Shown: in pieces, positions 48,367-59,400 of the stretch
Layout of the letters: each line of letters starts with the position of its first letter
Numbering within the stretch: the first letter of the stretch is position 1
Assembly (NCBI RefSeq): GCF_000143415.4
Contig: NW_003314415.1
Location: 124,001 to 188,000 of the forward strand
Reading direction: 5' to 3'
DNA length: 64,000 nucleotides
Origin: Selaginella moellendorffii
Taxonomy: Eukaryota; Streptophyta; Lycopodiopsida; Selaginellales; Selaginellaceae
The notes under the pieces: model-generated
What the model saw: the letters and a program-made list of their open reading frames with translations, nothing else
What the model was told of the DNA's origin: nothing
Database searches by the model: none
Program-made: the position numbers and the translations under genes

Positions 48367-50659
48367 ATGAGGAGAGCCGCGTCTCGGCTGCGCGGAGTCG
48401 TGCTGCATTCGATCCATCGGGAGTTTACCAGCAGCGGCGTGAGGAATGCGAGAGACAAGGTCGGACCGTCTGGAGAGATCAGTAAGTTTGCAAGGAAGAA
48501 ATTCGAGAAGCTGCGGCAGCAGCCGGTGGAGAGGCCCTATGTCGCTCCACAGCCGGCGGCGCCGCTCTCGCCTGTCAAGGTGGTGGAGATTTTCGAGGGC
48601 ATGACGATGCGGGAGCTTGCATCTCGGCTCCAGCAGACAGAGAGCGCTGTGCAATCCATCTTGAGCGATCTTGGCGAGAGCTGTGAGTCCGGTGACGAGG
48701 CGCTGGCCTTCGATGCATCAGAGCTAGTTGCACTGGTACGTGATCTTTTCTTTCTTTCTCTAGTTCTTTTCTTGTGGTTCTTTTCGCAAGTCTTTGCTGC
48801 TTCTCTTTAGATGACTTTGCTGCTTGTCTTAGATGAAAAGATCTTTGTAGCTTCTTATTGTTGATTCACTGATCGTTACTTTTCCAGGAATTCGGAGCTC
48901 AAGTGAAAAGAGTTGACGCGGAAGTAAAGAAAGATGATCCTCAGAAGGAAGTGATACCACTGCGTCCTCCAGTGATCACTGTTATGGGGCACGTCGATCA
49001 CGGGAAAACTTCGCTGCTCGATGCACTGCGCAAGTCATCTGTTGCTGCGGGTGAGGCCGGAGGAATCACGCAGCACCTCGGTGCTTTTGTCGTGAAAATG
49101 TCCTCGGGAGCATCCCTTACCTTTCTGGACACGCCGGGCCACGCGGCTTTCAGTGCAATGCGAGCTCGCGGGGCGGCAGTGACGGACATCGTCGTTCTCG
49201 TCGTTGCTGCCGACGATGGTGTCAAGCCTCAAACGCTAGAAGCGCTGTCTCACGCACAGGAGGCCAAGGTTCCGATAGTGGTGGCGATCAACAAGTGTGA
49301 CAAGGAAGACGCGGATCCTGCCAGGGTGCGGCAGCAGCTTATCATGCACAGCGTCGAGCTTGAAGAGATTGGTGGCGACGTCCAGGTTGTCGAGGTCTCG
49401 GCTAAGCAGAGCACGGGACTTAACAAGCTAGAGGAAGCTCTACTGCTCATGTCAGAGATGATGGACCTCCGAGCCCGGACCGACGGCGATGCTCACGGGG
49501 TTGTCATCGAGGCAAGGCTTGATCGGGGCCAAGGGCCTTTGGCAACGGTGATAGTGCGATCGGGCACGTTGAAACAGGGAGCCATTGTCGTTGTTGGTCA
49601 CCAGTGGGGGCGTGTGAGATGCTTGCGGGATATGGCAGGAGCTATTGTCAAGTCTGCTGGGCCTGCTACACCTGTTGAGGTATCAGGACTCCGGGGAGCT
49701 CCGCTAGCTGGGGACTCGCTCAACGTTTTGCAAAGCGAGGACAGGGCTAAGAAGCTGGCCGAGAAGAGGCAGCTGATTATGGAGCACGACAGATTGCAAA
49801 AGCGTAACTTAAAAGCTGCTGCTGCTACTCCTGCTACTCCGGCCGCCGAAGATGAAGGGACCGACCAAGCTCCGAAGGCAGTCAACATGCCGCTCGTTGT
49901 GAAAGCCGACGTGCAAGGGACCTTAGAAGCTGTTCTTGAAGCCCTCGAAAGCTTGAACAACGAACAGGTGAAGTCCTATATTTTACCTTCTTTCATCTGA
50001 GGTTGTCTGTAACCTTTTGTACCAGGTATCTGTGAGTATCGTGCATTCCGGAATTGGCCCCGTGTCGGAAGCAGATTTTCTTCTAGCCGAAGCATGTCAG
50101 GGCTGCTTAATTGCTTTCACCGTCAAGTGCTTGCCATCGGTAGAAGCAATGGCTCGTCGTGCTAAAATCCCGGTATGTTCTTTTTTATGCATTGACTTGA
50201 AACTACTATTCATGTTTTCATTTACAGCTTGTTCATCACCGTGTTATTTACCATTTGTTGGAAGAAGTTGGGAAGCTGATAATTGAGAGGGCTCCAGGAA
50301 CTTCGGAGACCCGGATTGCCGGGCAGGCCGAAGTTCTCGCCATCTTTGAGATTAAAGGCAAAGGCAGGGCAGGGGTTGGAGCAGCCAAGATTGCAGGCTG
50401 CCGAGTCTTCGAGGGACGCCTGCTCAAGGGTCAGCGTGTCAAAGTCCTCCGGAGTGGCACGGAGCTGTTTGACGGGAAACTTTCGTCGCTCAAGAGGGAG
50501 AAGCTGGACGTGGACACGGTTGGGAAGGGGACGGAATGCGGGCTTATTGTCAACGAATGGATGGAATTCAGTGTCGGGGACGTTGTGCAGTGCATCGAAG
50601 AGTACAAGAGATTGCCGACGTTTGTTTCTTCGGATGGGAAAGCGAGGATCGAATGCTGA
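48367..50659 (+). CDS. Organellar (mitochondrial-type) translation initiation factor IF-2
   Basis: Four exons (48367-48735, 48888-49967, 50026-50172, 50228-50659) give 675 aa. An Arg/Ser-rich N-terminus ([12 protein letters not shown]) looks like a mitochondrial presequence. An IF2_N-like helix follows ([20 protein letters not shown]), then the G domain: G1 GHVDHGKTS, switch [11 protein letters not shown]3 DTPGH, G4 NKCD, G5 SAK. Domain II and the C-terminal initiator-tRNA binding domain ([21 protein letters not shown] to the end) complete it. It places formyl-Met-tRNA on the small subunit. The length fits mitochondrial rather than plastid IF-2, which has a longer N-terminal region. Confidence 0.92.
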
Positions 50660-50951
50660 GGTTTTGCTAGAATGACACCAGAGTGGTTTTGGTAACTCCA
50701 ATCTTGACAGAACCTTTTCAGGTACTGTATTCTTCTTCTCTTTTTTTTTCTTCTTCTTTCTTCTCTTCTTTGCGGTTAGCAATAAGAAGTGCTGTGCTCT
50801 TTAATAACCCCGTGCATTGCAGCTGGTTTGGTGTATACCTTGCTTCTTCTAGTGTCTTTGTCTACCTTTCCTTCGTAATCCGGCATTGCTCGAAGAGTCT
50901 TTGGCGTCGATATAAGCTGCTTGTTTCGTCCTAGGTAGAGCAACTAGAGCT

Positions 50952-51618
50952 ATGGAAGACGACTATCGCTACTATCAGCTAGGATTGAGAGTCTTGGGAT
51001 TTGCTCTTACTTCTGTGGCTTTTTCGTGTATGGGAGCAGCGCTTCCAGTGTCCCCGACATCTCTGACGAGCTATGCCTCTTTCAAGTAAGCAATCTTTGT
51101 GGAAGAGATCCTTTCTAACGAGTTTCCTTTGCAGCTTTTTGCTGGCTACCAATGTCCTTGCATGCCTCTACTCGGGAGCTCAGGTTGCCGTTTTAGCAGC
51201 GAACAGAAAGAAGCTCACAGATTTTTACAAAACCTCCAGCTTAATCCTCGATCAAGTAAGTCACTACATCTATAGTTTTCGTCAGGTCGCACGCATCCTC
51301 TCTTTGCAGATTTTCACTTGCTTGCTGCTTGCAAGCGCGTCGGCAGCTAGTGCCGCTTTCCAAGCGCTCGAACTGTGTAAGCAAGACCTGGCCACTTGCC
51401 TACGAGTAACATCGTCGGTGGTAGCGGGATTTGTGGCCTTTTCAGCACTCTACGCCTCCACAGTCGTATCGTTCCTCACCGCAAGGTAAATCCCGGCTTT
51501 TCCATATGTATATACATACATGCAATTGCTTACTACTTGTCATGTACAAAACAGGGCTATCGAGCTATCAAGTCGAGATCATCCTCCTCCTCCAGATCAT
51601 GCTCATTCATCTGCTTGA
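50952..51618 (+). CDS. CASP-like four-helix membrane protein
   Basis: Four exons (50952-51085, 51135-51255, 51310-51485, 51555-51618) give 164 aa. Four hydrophobic helices are visible. Arg in the first (YYQLGLRVLGFALTSVAF) and Asp in the third (SLILDQIFTCLLLASASA) are the conserved pair of the CASP/MARVEL-like family, which builds membrane scaffolds for localised wall deposition. The C-terminal tail (RDHPPPPDHAHSSA) is short, and its last exon lies antisense to the last coding exon of EAF6. Confidence 0.82.
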
Positions 51619-52390
51619 TCCTCTTGCCGTCTCGAGGGCCGGTTCGTCGCTTTTGCTTCCCGCTGCGATCCAAATAGAAGAAAGAAAGTTGAGAATAAGG
51701 TAAACAAGAAGTTCGCGTGCTCTACTTACGGCCCGTTTGCTGGCGTTCCCGCGATCTTGATCCGACTTTGGCCGCTTCCATCTAGTCTTCCCTCGGTGTC
51801 TCGTCCTAGAGCATTCTCTTCGGCCTTGGAAGAGACAACAAAAAGAAGAATGGCCGGGTATGGTGAAAAAAGTTGGCATTACTAGACACATAATTCTCTG
51901 GTTTTGGTGGTTTTTTTTTTCTTTCAACTTACAGCAGGGGAAGTGACCGAAGACAAAGAAAACAAACGATCCTCGGTGGAGAACTTGCGTGGTCTCTTCA
52001 TGCTGAGAGAGAAAGAGAAAGAGATTCAAAGGTTACGTTAATCTTTGATTCGAGCAATGCTTCTTTTTTTTTTTTTTTTGGTTGCTTTGCTCGAGAGCAA
52101 ACTTACTTTCCAGCTCCCTTGGCGGAGGAGAGAAATCCCTCGAATCCCTTGAGAACGTTGCCGCACTGGCTCGAGTCGTGCAGATAAGTGGTCTCGAGAT
52201 CATACACCTGTAAATGATTCCGGAATATCCAGAGATGCCAAAGATATATTCCCTTTACACAAACCTGCTTCTCAACGTTTCGGAGCTCCTCGAGGAGCTT
52301 CTCCCGTTTGGAGACGCACAGGGCGAGATTGGCCTGTGGATTCAACTGCGCGGCCGCGCGCTGCTGCTGGCTCGCCGCCATATCTACCAT
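51557..52390 (-). CDS. EAF6: EAF6 homologue, NuA4 acetyltransferase subunit
   Basis: Five exons (52265-52390, 52107-52207, 51933-52002, 51730-51824, 51557-51662) give 165 aa. The N-terminal coiled coil (KREKLLEELRNVEKQVYDLE), then SSQCGNVLKGFEGFLSS, and the RKFSTEDRLFSLSSVTSP block match plant and animal EAF6/MEAF6. The tail is basic then acidic (GKQKRRTGPRDGKR, then EEEDDLDL), as in plant members. It is a small subunit of the histone acetyltransferase modules of NuA4/HBO1 type. Its last 62 coding bases overlap the convergent CASP-like gene. Confidence 0.9.
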
Positions 52391-53095
52391 TTTGGCCCGG
52401 GGGAAACAAAACCCTAGCGCTAGGGCTATGGGCAGATATTCCGTCAGCTTGACGGAATGTCTTTCCCGACATCTACTCCATACATTTTAAATATATATAT
52501 TAGTTTTAATATTTTATGTATTAAATTGAGGAATCCAAAAACGAGGATTTGAAGAAACATCAGGTGGAGCAACAATATATTCGTTGCCAGCACAAAGTCC
52601 TGTTAAGTGCTTCCATGACAGAAAAAAGAAAGATTCTTATTCATAAGAACAAGCAAAGGTGGAAGAACGAAGAAGATAGACCGACTGTTTTTTTTTATTC
52701 TGGAGGGCTGAATGTTGTGGCAAACCTCAGGTCCTATTTGCTGCCGCACTTCCACTGAGTAGGCAGACCTCTTAGACAAAGCACGATTGGGAAAACAAAT
52801 CAACTGGGTGGATGAGAGTTGTATTTGCTGGTATGGTCTCACTTGTATGAAGAATGATCTTTAAATATACCATCCACCAAAAAAGATGAAAATAATAGAA
52901 AAATTGAGCTTCACATTTGTGCAACTTATGACCTCAAAATTCTTCTGTCTCATCTAAGGGCATTACAAAACTTATATTCTTTCGAAGGGAAGCTGTGAAG
53001 ATTTACAACAAAACACAGAAAACAAAGCAGCATATAAACTTGATCAAGATGCCATCAGACTAGGACAACATCAACTCCAACAACACATACCACCT
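52391..53095. other. Intergenic, AT-rich, no gene seen
   Basis: Only short frames occur. The stretch around 52480-52530 is very AT-rich. It holds the upstream region of EAF6 and possibly the 3' end of the unassigned minus-strand sequence at 53.1-53.8 kb. Confidence 0.4.
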
Positions 53096-53109
53096 CTCGT
53101 AAGGTGGCT

Positions 53110-53800
53110 GTATGGACCATCACCTCGTAGTTAAGATGCAACTCCAAGCACGTCTTGAGATCAGTGGAATCTGAAAATGCTGTCCACCCAAACATGCACA
53201 GTGCGCCTCAAATCTGCTGTCCATGTTATCAGATAGCTTTTTGAAGCCCTGCGAAAGAACACAAACAAAGTTATAGAAAGCAAAACGAGAGCAATCTAAC
53301 TTACTAAAACGCATGGTTTGCATGGTGTCAAAGCCGAGACAATACTTGTGGCCGACTTCCAGCTCAGGAACTCCAAAACTCTCCAAATAGAGCTTCACGA
53401 TCATGGGCGTGTGCTTCCAAATGCTGTATATTACTTCCAGGAATTAGACTTCAACATTGTATAATCACAAGTGTTTTTCAAGATTGAGGGACACAATAAC
53501 CAAACGCTCCTACTCCTTGGAGTATGGAAACATACCCTTCACAACATTTCTCTGGGTCACCAAAACCCTTACACAAAGCCTTGAAACAATCCTGAAGTAG
53601 TTTGCGAGGCCCAGTCAAATGATCTAAAATGCAGAAAATTAGATTCAGTATTAAAATCTGGGCTTTATGAACATGGCCGCAGAAGAACTTATTTGTGTCA
53701 TAAACACAAATGAGATGAAAACAATCATGAACAAAACTAGACTCAGCTTCTGGAAATTGCCCATTCCCCACTAGAGCCAAAGCAAAAGTTATGCCAGACT
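53110..53800 (-). pseudogene. Unassigned minus-strand exon remnants, perhaps a twin-Cys mitochondrial protein
   Basis: Splice-bounded open pieces read LTGPRKLLQDCFKALCKGF, then DPEKCCEG; YLESFGVPELEVGHKYCLGF; and GFKKLSDNMDSRFEAHCACL. The spacing of Cys pairs and the PEKC phrase recall the CX9C subunit NDUFA8 of complex I, but the match is weak and no start codon is found. The shorter copy in unit II (54900-55340) has more deletions. It is best treated as a relic of unknown identity. Confidence 0.3.
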
Positions 53801-54089
53801 CGGTACAAAGTCAGCTTGACAGTGGATACGACCCGTCACACAGTGCATATGGTTGCTTAAGAATTTAAAGCCTTGAGTCACTTAAAGCTACCTTGAAAAC
53901 TGATTATAATTCACAGGTGTTTCTATGGAACATGATACAATCCACTCAAGACGTCTTTCACTTTTAGTGTGAGCAGACATTCCGTCAACATGGGGAAATG
54001 AGCTCTTTGCCCTCCGTCAGTCGGTGGTTTCGGGGAGTGGATTTAAAAAGAACTGTGTAGAGATGTCCGTTCCCCCGCGTGTGTGAGGA

Positions 54090-54640
54090 ATGGAGGTTTG
54101 TCCGCTGCTTGCGCTTCGAATCAGGCTTGTGATCCAGAAGCTCAAACGCGCCACGCTCAGGCTTAAAGGTAGATCGTCCATTGTTCTTTGGATCCCACAG
54201 ATTTAACTTCTTATCAGGAAAGAAGAAGAGGAAGAGCTCCACAGAGCAGAGAATCCAGCCGGCTAGAAGAACACTCAAGGAAATCAAGAGAGAATATGGA
54301 TTCGAGGTCTGCAAATCAACTGGCAATAGAGATGCTAGCTTTGTTTTGGATCTTACTTGAGGGCCTCTCTCTTATTGACAGAATTCTCCAGCAGCAAAGG
54401 CCAGAGCTGCTCTAGCAGAGCGCCAGGAGAAACTCAAGGTAAAGTGGATCTTAGATCTTACACTCTTTTTTAGACTAGGAAGAGAGATTCCAGCCCAGAT
54501 TCCCACTATCTCACTTTTAAACAACGCTCCAGAGGGTAGAGGACAAGGCCCAAACATTACAGAGCAATGCGGAGAACTTCGCCGGGCTGACGGGAGAGCT
54601 GAAGGAGACTGTGGCCTCTCGCAAATGGTGGCAATATTGA
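54090..54640 (+). CDS. Stand-alone R-SNARE (amisyn-like), copy I
   Basis: Four exons (54090-54168, 54218-54306, 54382-54438, 54533-54640) give 110 aa. A basic N-terminus (LVIQKLKRATLRLKGKKKRK) is followed by the R-SNARE coil: RRTLKEIKREYG, AAKARAALAERQEKLK, RVEDKAQTLQSNAENF and the terminal SRKWWQY. These match the last exons of tomosyn (56449 onward) with the same intron positions and phases (phase 1, 0, 0). There are no WD40 repeats and no membrane anchor. Animal amisyn is a comparable free R-SNARE that binds syntaxin and restrains fusion. Intron 1 is only 49 nt. Expression is unproven. Confidence 0.68.
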
Positions 54641-54881
54641 TCGTTCGTTCCTTAGCTCTTTGTCAAACAAACAAAAAGACTATGCTCGACCGATTTTGAT
54701 GATCGAGTAGTTCGCGTAGTTCTTTCTGGAACCCACCTCGCTAAAGCAGAGAGAGGAAGGGGCGTGAACGCGCGCTTGTAAATCTCGTTGATCGATTCGC
54801 CCGGAAACCGGGTCCGGGGGTTGGGGTGGCTGAAGAAGGTTAAAAACCAGCGGAGAGCGGAAGAAGCGCCGATGTTTGCTC

Positions 54882-56430
54882 GTAGGTGGCTGTATGCTCG
54901 TAATTAAGATGCAACTCCAAGCACGTCTTGAGAATCTAGAGATCAGGGTGGAATAGCCCTGTGAAAGTAAGCAAAGTTATAAAAAGAAAAACGAGAGCAA
55001 TCCAACTTACTAGTAGAGAAAAACGCATGGTGCCAAGACAAAACTTGTGGCCGACTACTCCAAAACTCTCCAAATAGGGCATCACGATCATGGGCGTGTG
55101 CTTCCAAATGCTGTATATTACTTCCAGGAACTAGACTGCAACATTGTATAATCACACGTGTCACCAAAACCCCCACACAAAGGCTTGAAACAATCCTGAA
55201 GTAGTTTGCGAAGTAGTATCTGAAATGCAGAAGATTAGATTCAACATGAAAATCTGGGGTTTATGAACATGGCCGCAGAAGAGCTTATTTGTGTCATAAC
55301 ACAAATGAGATGTAAACAATCATGAAGACTCAGCTTCTGAAAATTGCCCATTCCCCTCTAGAGCCAGAGCAAAAGTTATGTCCTCGTCTTACACATTTAT
55401 ATATATATACAAAGTCAGCTCTACAGTGGATACGACCACATCACACTGTGCATATGGTTGCTTAAAAATTTAAAGCCTCGAGTCACATTCAATCATACAA
55501 GCAATTGGTTAAAGCTACCATGAAAACTGATTATAATTCACCAGGTGTTTCTATGGAACATGATACAATCCACTCATCATCTTTCACTTTCAGTGTGAGC
55601 AGATATTCCGTCAACATGACGGATGTGCTTCTGCCCTCCGTCAGTCAGTGGTTTCGCGGAGTGAATATGCGGTGTGGATTTAAAAAAGAACTGTGTAGAG
55701 ATGTCCGTCGTCTGTCTCCCTCGCGTGTGTGAGGAATGGAGGTTTGTCCGCTGCTTGCGCTTCGAATCAGGCTTGTGATCCAGAAGCTCAAACGCGCCGC
55801 GCTCAGGCTTAAAGGTAGATTGTTTTTTGGATCCCAGAGATTTAGCTGCTTATCAGGAAAGAAGAAGAGGAAAAGCTCCACAGAGCAGAGAATTCAGCCG
55901 GCTAGAAGAACACCCAAGGAAATCAAGAGAGAATATGGATTCGAGGTCTGCAAATCAACTGGCAATAGAGATGCTAGCTTTGTTTTGGATCTTACTTGAG
56001 GGCCTCTCTCTTATTGACAGGATTCTCCAGCAGCAAAGGCCAGAGCTGCTCTAGCAGAGCGCCAGGAGAAACTCAAGGTAAAGTGGATCTTAGATCTTAC
56101 ACTCTTTTTTAGACTAGGAAGAGAGATTCCGGCCCAGATTCCCACTATCTCACTTTTAAACAACGCTCCAGAGGGTAGAGGACAAGGCCCAAGCACTACA
56201 CAGCAATTCGGAGAACTTCGCCGCGACAGCGAGAGAGCTGGAGAAGATGATGGCCTCTCGCAAATGGTGGCAAGTTTAGAGAGATTGCTCGTTCGTTCGT
56301 TAGCTCTTCGTCAAACAAACAAAAGAACTATGCTCGATCGATTTTGATGATCGAGTAGTTCGCGTAGTTCTTTCAAGCAATGAGAGGGAGGGACGTGGAC
56401 GCGTGCTTGTAAATCTCGTTGATCGATTCG
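54882..56430. repeat. Second tandem duplication, unit II
   Basis: It aligns with 53095-54801, with several internal deletions in the first half. It keeps the SNARE mini-gene intact and abuts the tomosyn stop codon at 56449. The stretch 54882-55735 contains no intact gene; it holds remnants of the minus-strand sequence described for unit I. Confidence 0.85.
55736..56279 (+). CDS. Stand-alone R-SNARE (amisyn-like), copy II
   Basis: Four exons (55736-55814, 55857-55945, 56021-56077, 56172-56279) again give 110 aa. The coil is conserved, with substitutions relative to copy I: ASP-for-ASN at the start of exon 3, and NSENFAATARELEKMMASRK in place of NAENFAGLTGELKETVASRK. Both copies stay open despite these changes, which hints at selection. 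Intron 1 would be only 42 nt, and it is in frame without stops, so an intron-retaining form is also possible. It lies tail to tail with the tomosyn gene, 169 bp apart. Confidence 0.68.
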
Positions 56431-56448
56431 AAAGTGACAAGATCGGCT

Positions 56449-59400
56449 TTAGATTTCCCACCATTTTCTGGACTCCATTTTCTTCGCGAGCTCTTCAGCC
56501 ATTGATGCAAAGTTCTCTGCGTTGTCTTGCATTTCTTCCGTCCTCCGGTTTATGTTCTGTTACCAACGTTAGGCTCTTTGGATTGCAGAAAGATCATGCT
56601 CACCTGCAAGCGCTCCTGCCGTTCCATCAATCGATCTCTGGCGTGTGCCGCGGCGCTGCTTGCCTCCTAAACCCCATTCATGCAAAATCGAGTGAGTGAA
56701 TGAGCTGAAAGAAACTTCTCTGGTAGTTAGTTACCGCGGATCTCTTGTGACCATAGGCTGCCTTGATCTCTTCGGCTGTTCGCATTGTCGGCGTTTTGCT
56801 TGATTGTTTAGTCTCCGTTGAGCCACCTTCAAAAAGCATATTTCTCTCCTCGTCCTCGTCCCCTTTGATAGAAGCTTTCTTCTTGCCTGCTAAAAGCAAA
56901 CGATTGTAAGATTGATTCTTGTACTAGAAAGAAGTACCTTTGTTGAAGCTACTTCTCAACTTTCTCATCACACCGCCCTTTTTTACCGAGCCTTCCGAAG
57001 GCGATGGCGATGGCGACTTCAAGTCGTCGTCACCGAGATCGATGTCATCTGCAGAGCCATAGAGTGAGAGAGAAAGAGAGAATTGGAACCTTGACCTTAC
57101 CAATATCTAACTCAGTTTCTTTGTCAGGACTGTCGGTCTGCCGCTCGGCATTTCGATCATTATGGCGTTCGTTGGAAGAAGACTCTGAACTCGCAGCCGC
57201 CTTCAGCCTTTTCACTATACTAGTTCCATGGGAGGCGACCGGTGACACTTGCTTCGAGAAAAGCTTGGGGAGCTCAAGGGCCGTACGCTCCCCGCCCACA
57301 GCATTGCCTAGAGAATGCTTTAATTCTTTCATAACTCCGCCAAAAAGATCCTGGATCTGACTTTGCTGTAGAACGAAAGACATTTACATTTACATTTACA
57401 TCAGTCAGTAAGCCAAGAGAAAAAACAAGCTCTCACCTTCTTCTTGGCTGCTTGAACACTCGCTTTAATGGCTGCTTCTGTTGCTGTGGCAACATCTTTA
57501 TCGTATAGTAGCGGGTAAGAGCCCGGTAACCTGTTCCAAATGTTTTAGCCATTAAAGAAACTTTCCACTAACACACCTCATGTCGTTTTCATCTGCAACG
57601 ACTGACATAAACAAAACCTCCTGATCTGCATCAACCTGTCAAAAGACCATTCAGTATGGAGATGATGGAAAATGATAGTCGACATACTGCAGTTACACGT
57701 CCATTGGATGCTACAGCAAAAGTTCTGAAGAAGCTTGGACTGCTGCCAAATTCCCAACGTAAAGACTCACTTAGCGAGGTTAATTTGATAACCTCCAACG
57801 CTGGTAACGACCTGCTGGCACAAAGAACATTAAAACAATGCATTACAACCCTGGCAACGTTACCGGATTTCAATATCACCGGTATCATATAGAAGAAGAA
57901 GACCGGAGCCGTGTATTCCGCTATCAAATACCGATGCCGCGCAGCAAGGCTTTTCAAGTCTTTCTTTTCTAATTGTTGTTCGCATTCCCTGAAACAAAGC
58001 ATTTGGAACAAAACCTTTGAATTCTTTAGAATAACGAACCTGAAGAACAGATGAAATAGAATACACGCGCAATGAATCTTCAGAGCATAATAGTACGAGG
58101 TTGTCAGATCCTGTCCAGTCGTCGTCCTGTTTCACATCCTCCTCTATTTCTTCGTTCCCTTCGGCAGGTTCAATATGGCTACCTGAGCTGTCAGTCTCAA
58201 TAACAGCCATTACAACGGACCGTTTAGAGGCTTTCCTTGAAGGAGCTCGAGATACTGATTTTACTGACGATCCTGATGGATCTGATTAAGAGGACATACA
58301 ATTCAGCATCCAGCCAGCTTTTGAAAAAAGGGAGACAGGCGTACCGAGAACATGTAGAGAAATCGCAACGGAAGGATTATTAGGACGACCAGAGCCAATA
58401 GTCTTCCCGCTGCTGCCATCAATTGCAGCAATACACGCATCCTTCAGTAACACAAGTACAATAGTGTCTTGTTTGAACGATTTTGGGTCGCGTGCTGGAA
58501 GACTTATAAAACAAGACGAGACAATTCCTGAGGGACTCCCACATTTCCCATGGAAACGAACCACGCAAGCTTCGATATCGAACAAGGTAACCTGTTTCAA
58601 AAAGCCGATCAGTCGTAAAAACAATAAATGGTTGTGCATACCAATCCATTGTCATCGCCAATTGCAATACAACGACAGTCGGTTCTGATAGTTAAGCTTC
58701 TGATTGGTGCTGTGTGGAGGTTTAGAACAGCAAAACACTGAAACCCAGCAGAATACTCTATTTCTCTTTCTGCAGGCGGAAGGTGATTCTGTAAGCTTTG
58801 TAACGCAAAAACAAATATTACTTGTCGATGGCTCGTTCTTGCTGATAAAATGGCACGTCCCTTCCCCCGATTCGCCTTGCATTGTATATACAAAAACCTG
58901 CGCGTGGTGAAATTCATTTCCATTGGGTAATTCTCCAAGAAAAACTTACAAGACCAGCCTCGTCACCAGCTGCTAGCAGCCCAACCGTTGGACAGAAGTC
59001 AATAGCACATGTGGAGGCTAATTCCGATCCTACCAGCTCCTGTACAATGGTTTTCAGCGTTTTGGAGTTACACAAATCATTCGCTTACTCTATTATTCAC
59101 CGACGCCAAAAAATAGAGACATGGTGTTGAAGCGTCCCAAACGTTGATCAGACCATTTTCATGACCAGTTATGTAGAGACAGGGTGGCGACCTTCTGTCA
59201 ACAGTAGTAGAGCTGAAGTTTCCGCCACTGACATGCCATCTCATTCCTGATGGAAACGCAGGAGGCACGTAACCCTTCATTAAGCGTGGAATCTGATCCA
59301 TAAAAAGATTAGGCATACATCATAAAGCAAGAAGAACGAGCCTACCTTCAGTATAATACTCGCAACTATACTTTGATCTGGAATGGCCAACAGTCTCGCA

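Larger units (their letters stand above)
53095..54801. repeat. Second tandem duplication, unit I
   Basis: From the gatgcaactccaagcacgtc block (53137) to cttgtaaatctcgttgatcgattcg (ends about 54801) the segment repeats at about 54882-56430. Both units hold minus-strand exon-like remnants followed by a plus-strand SNARE mini-gene. The last shared 25 bp of unit II run into the 3' UTR of the tomosyn gene. Confidence 0.85.
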
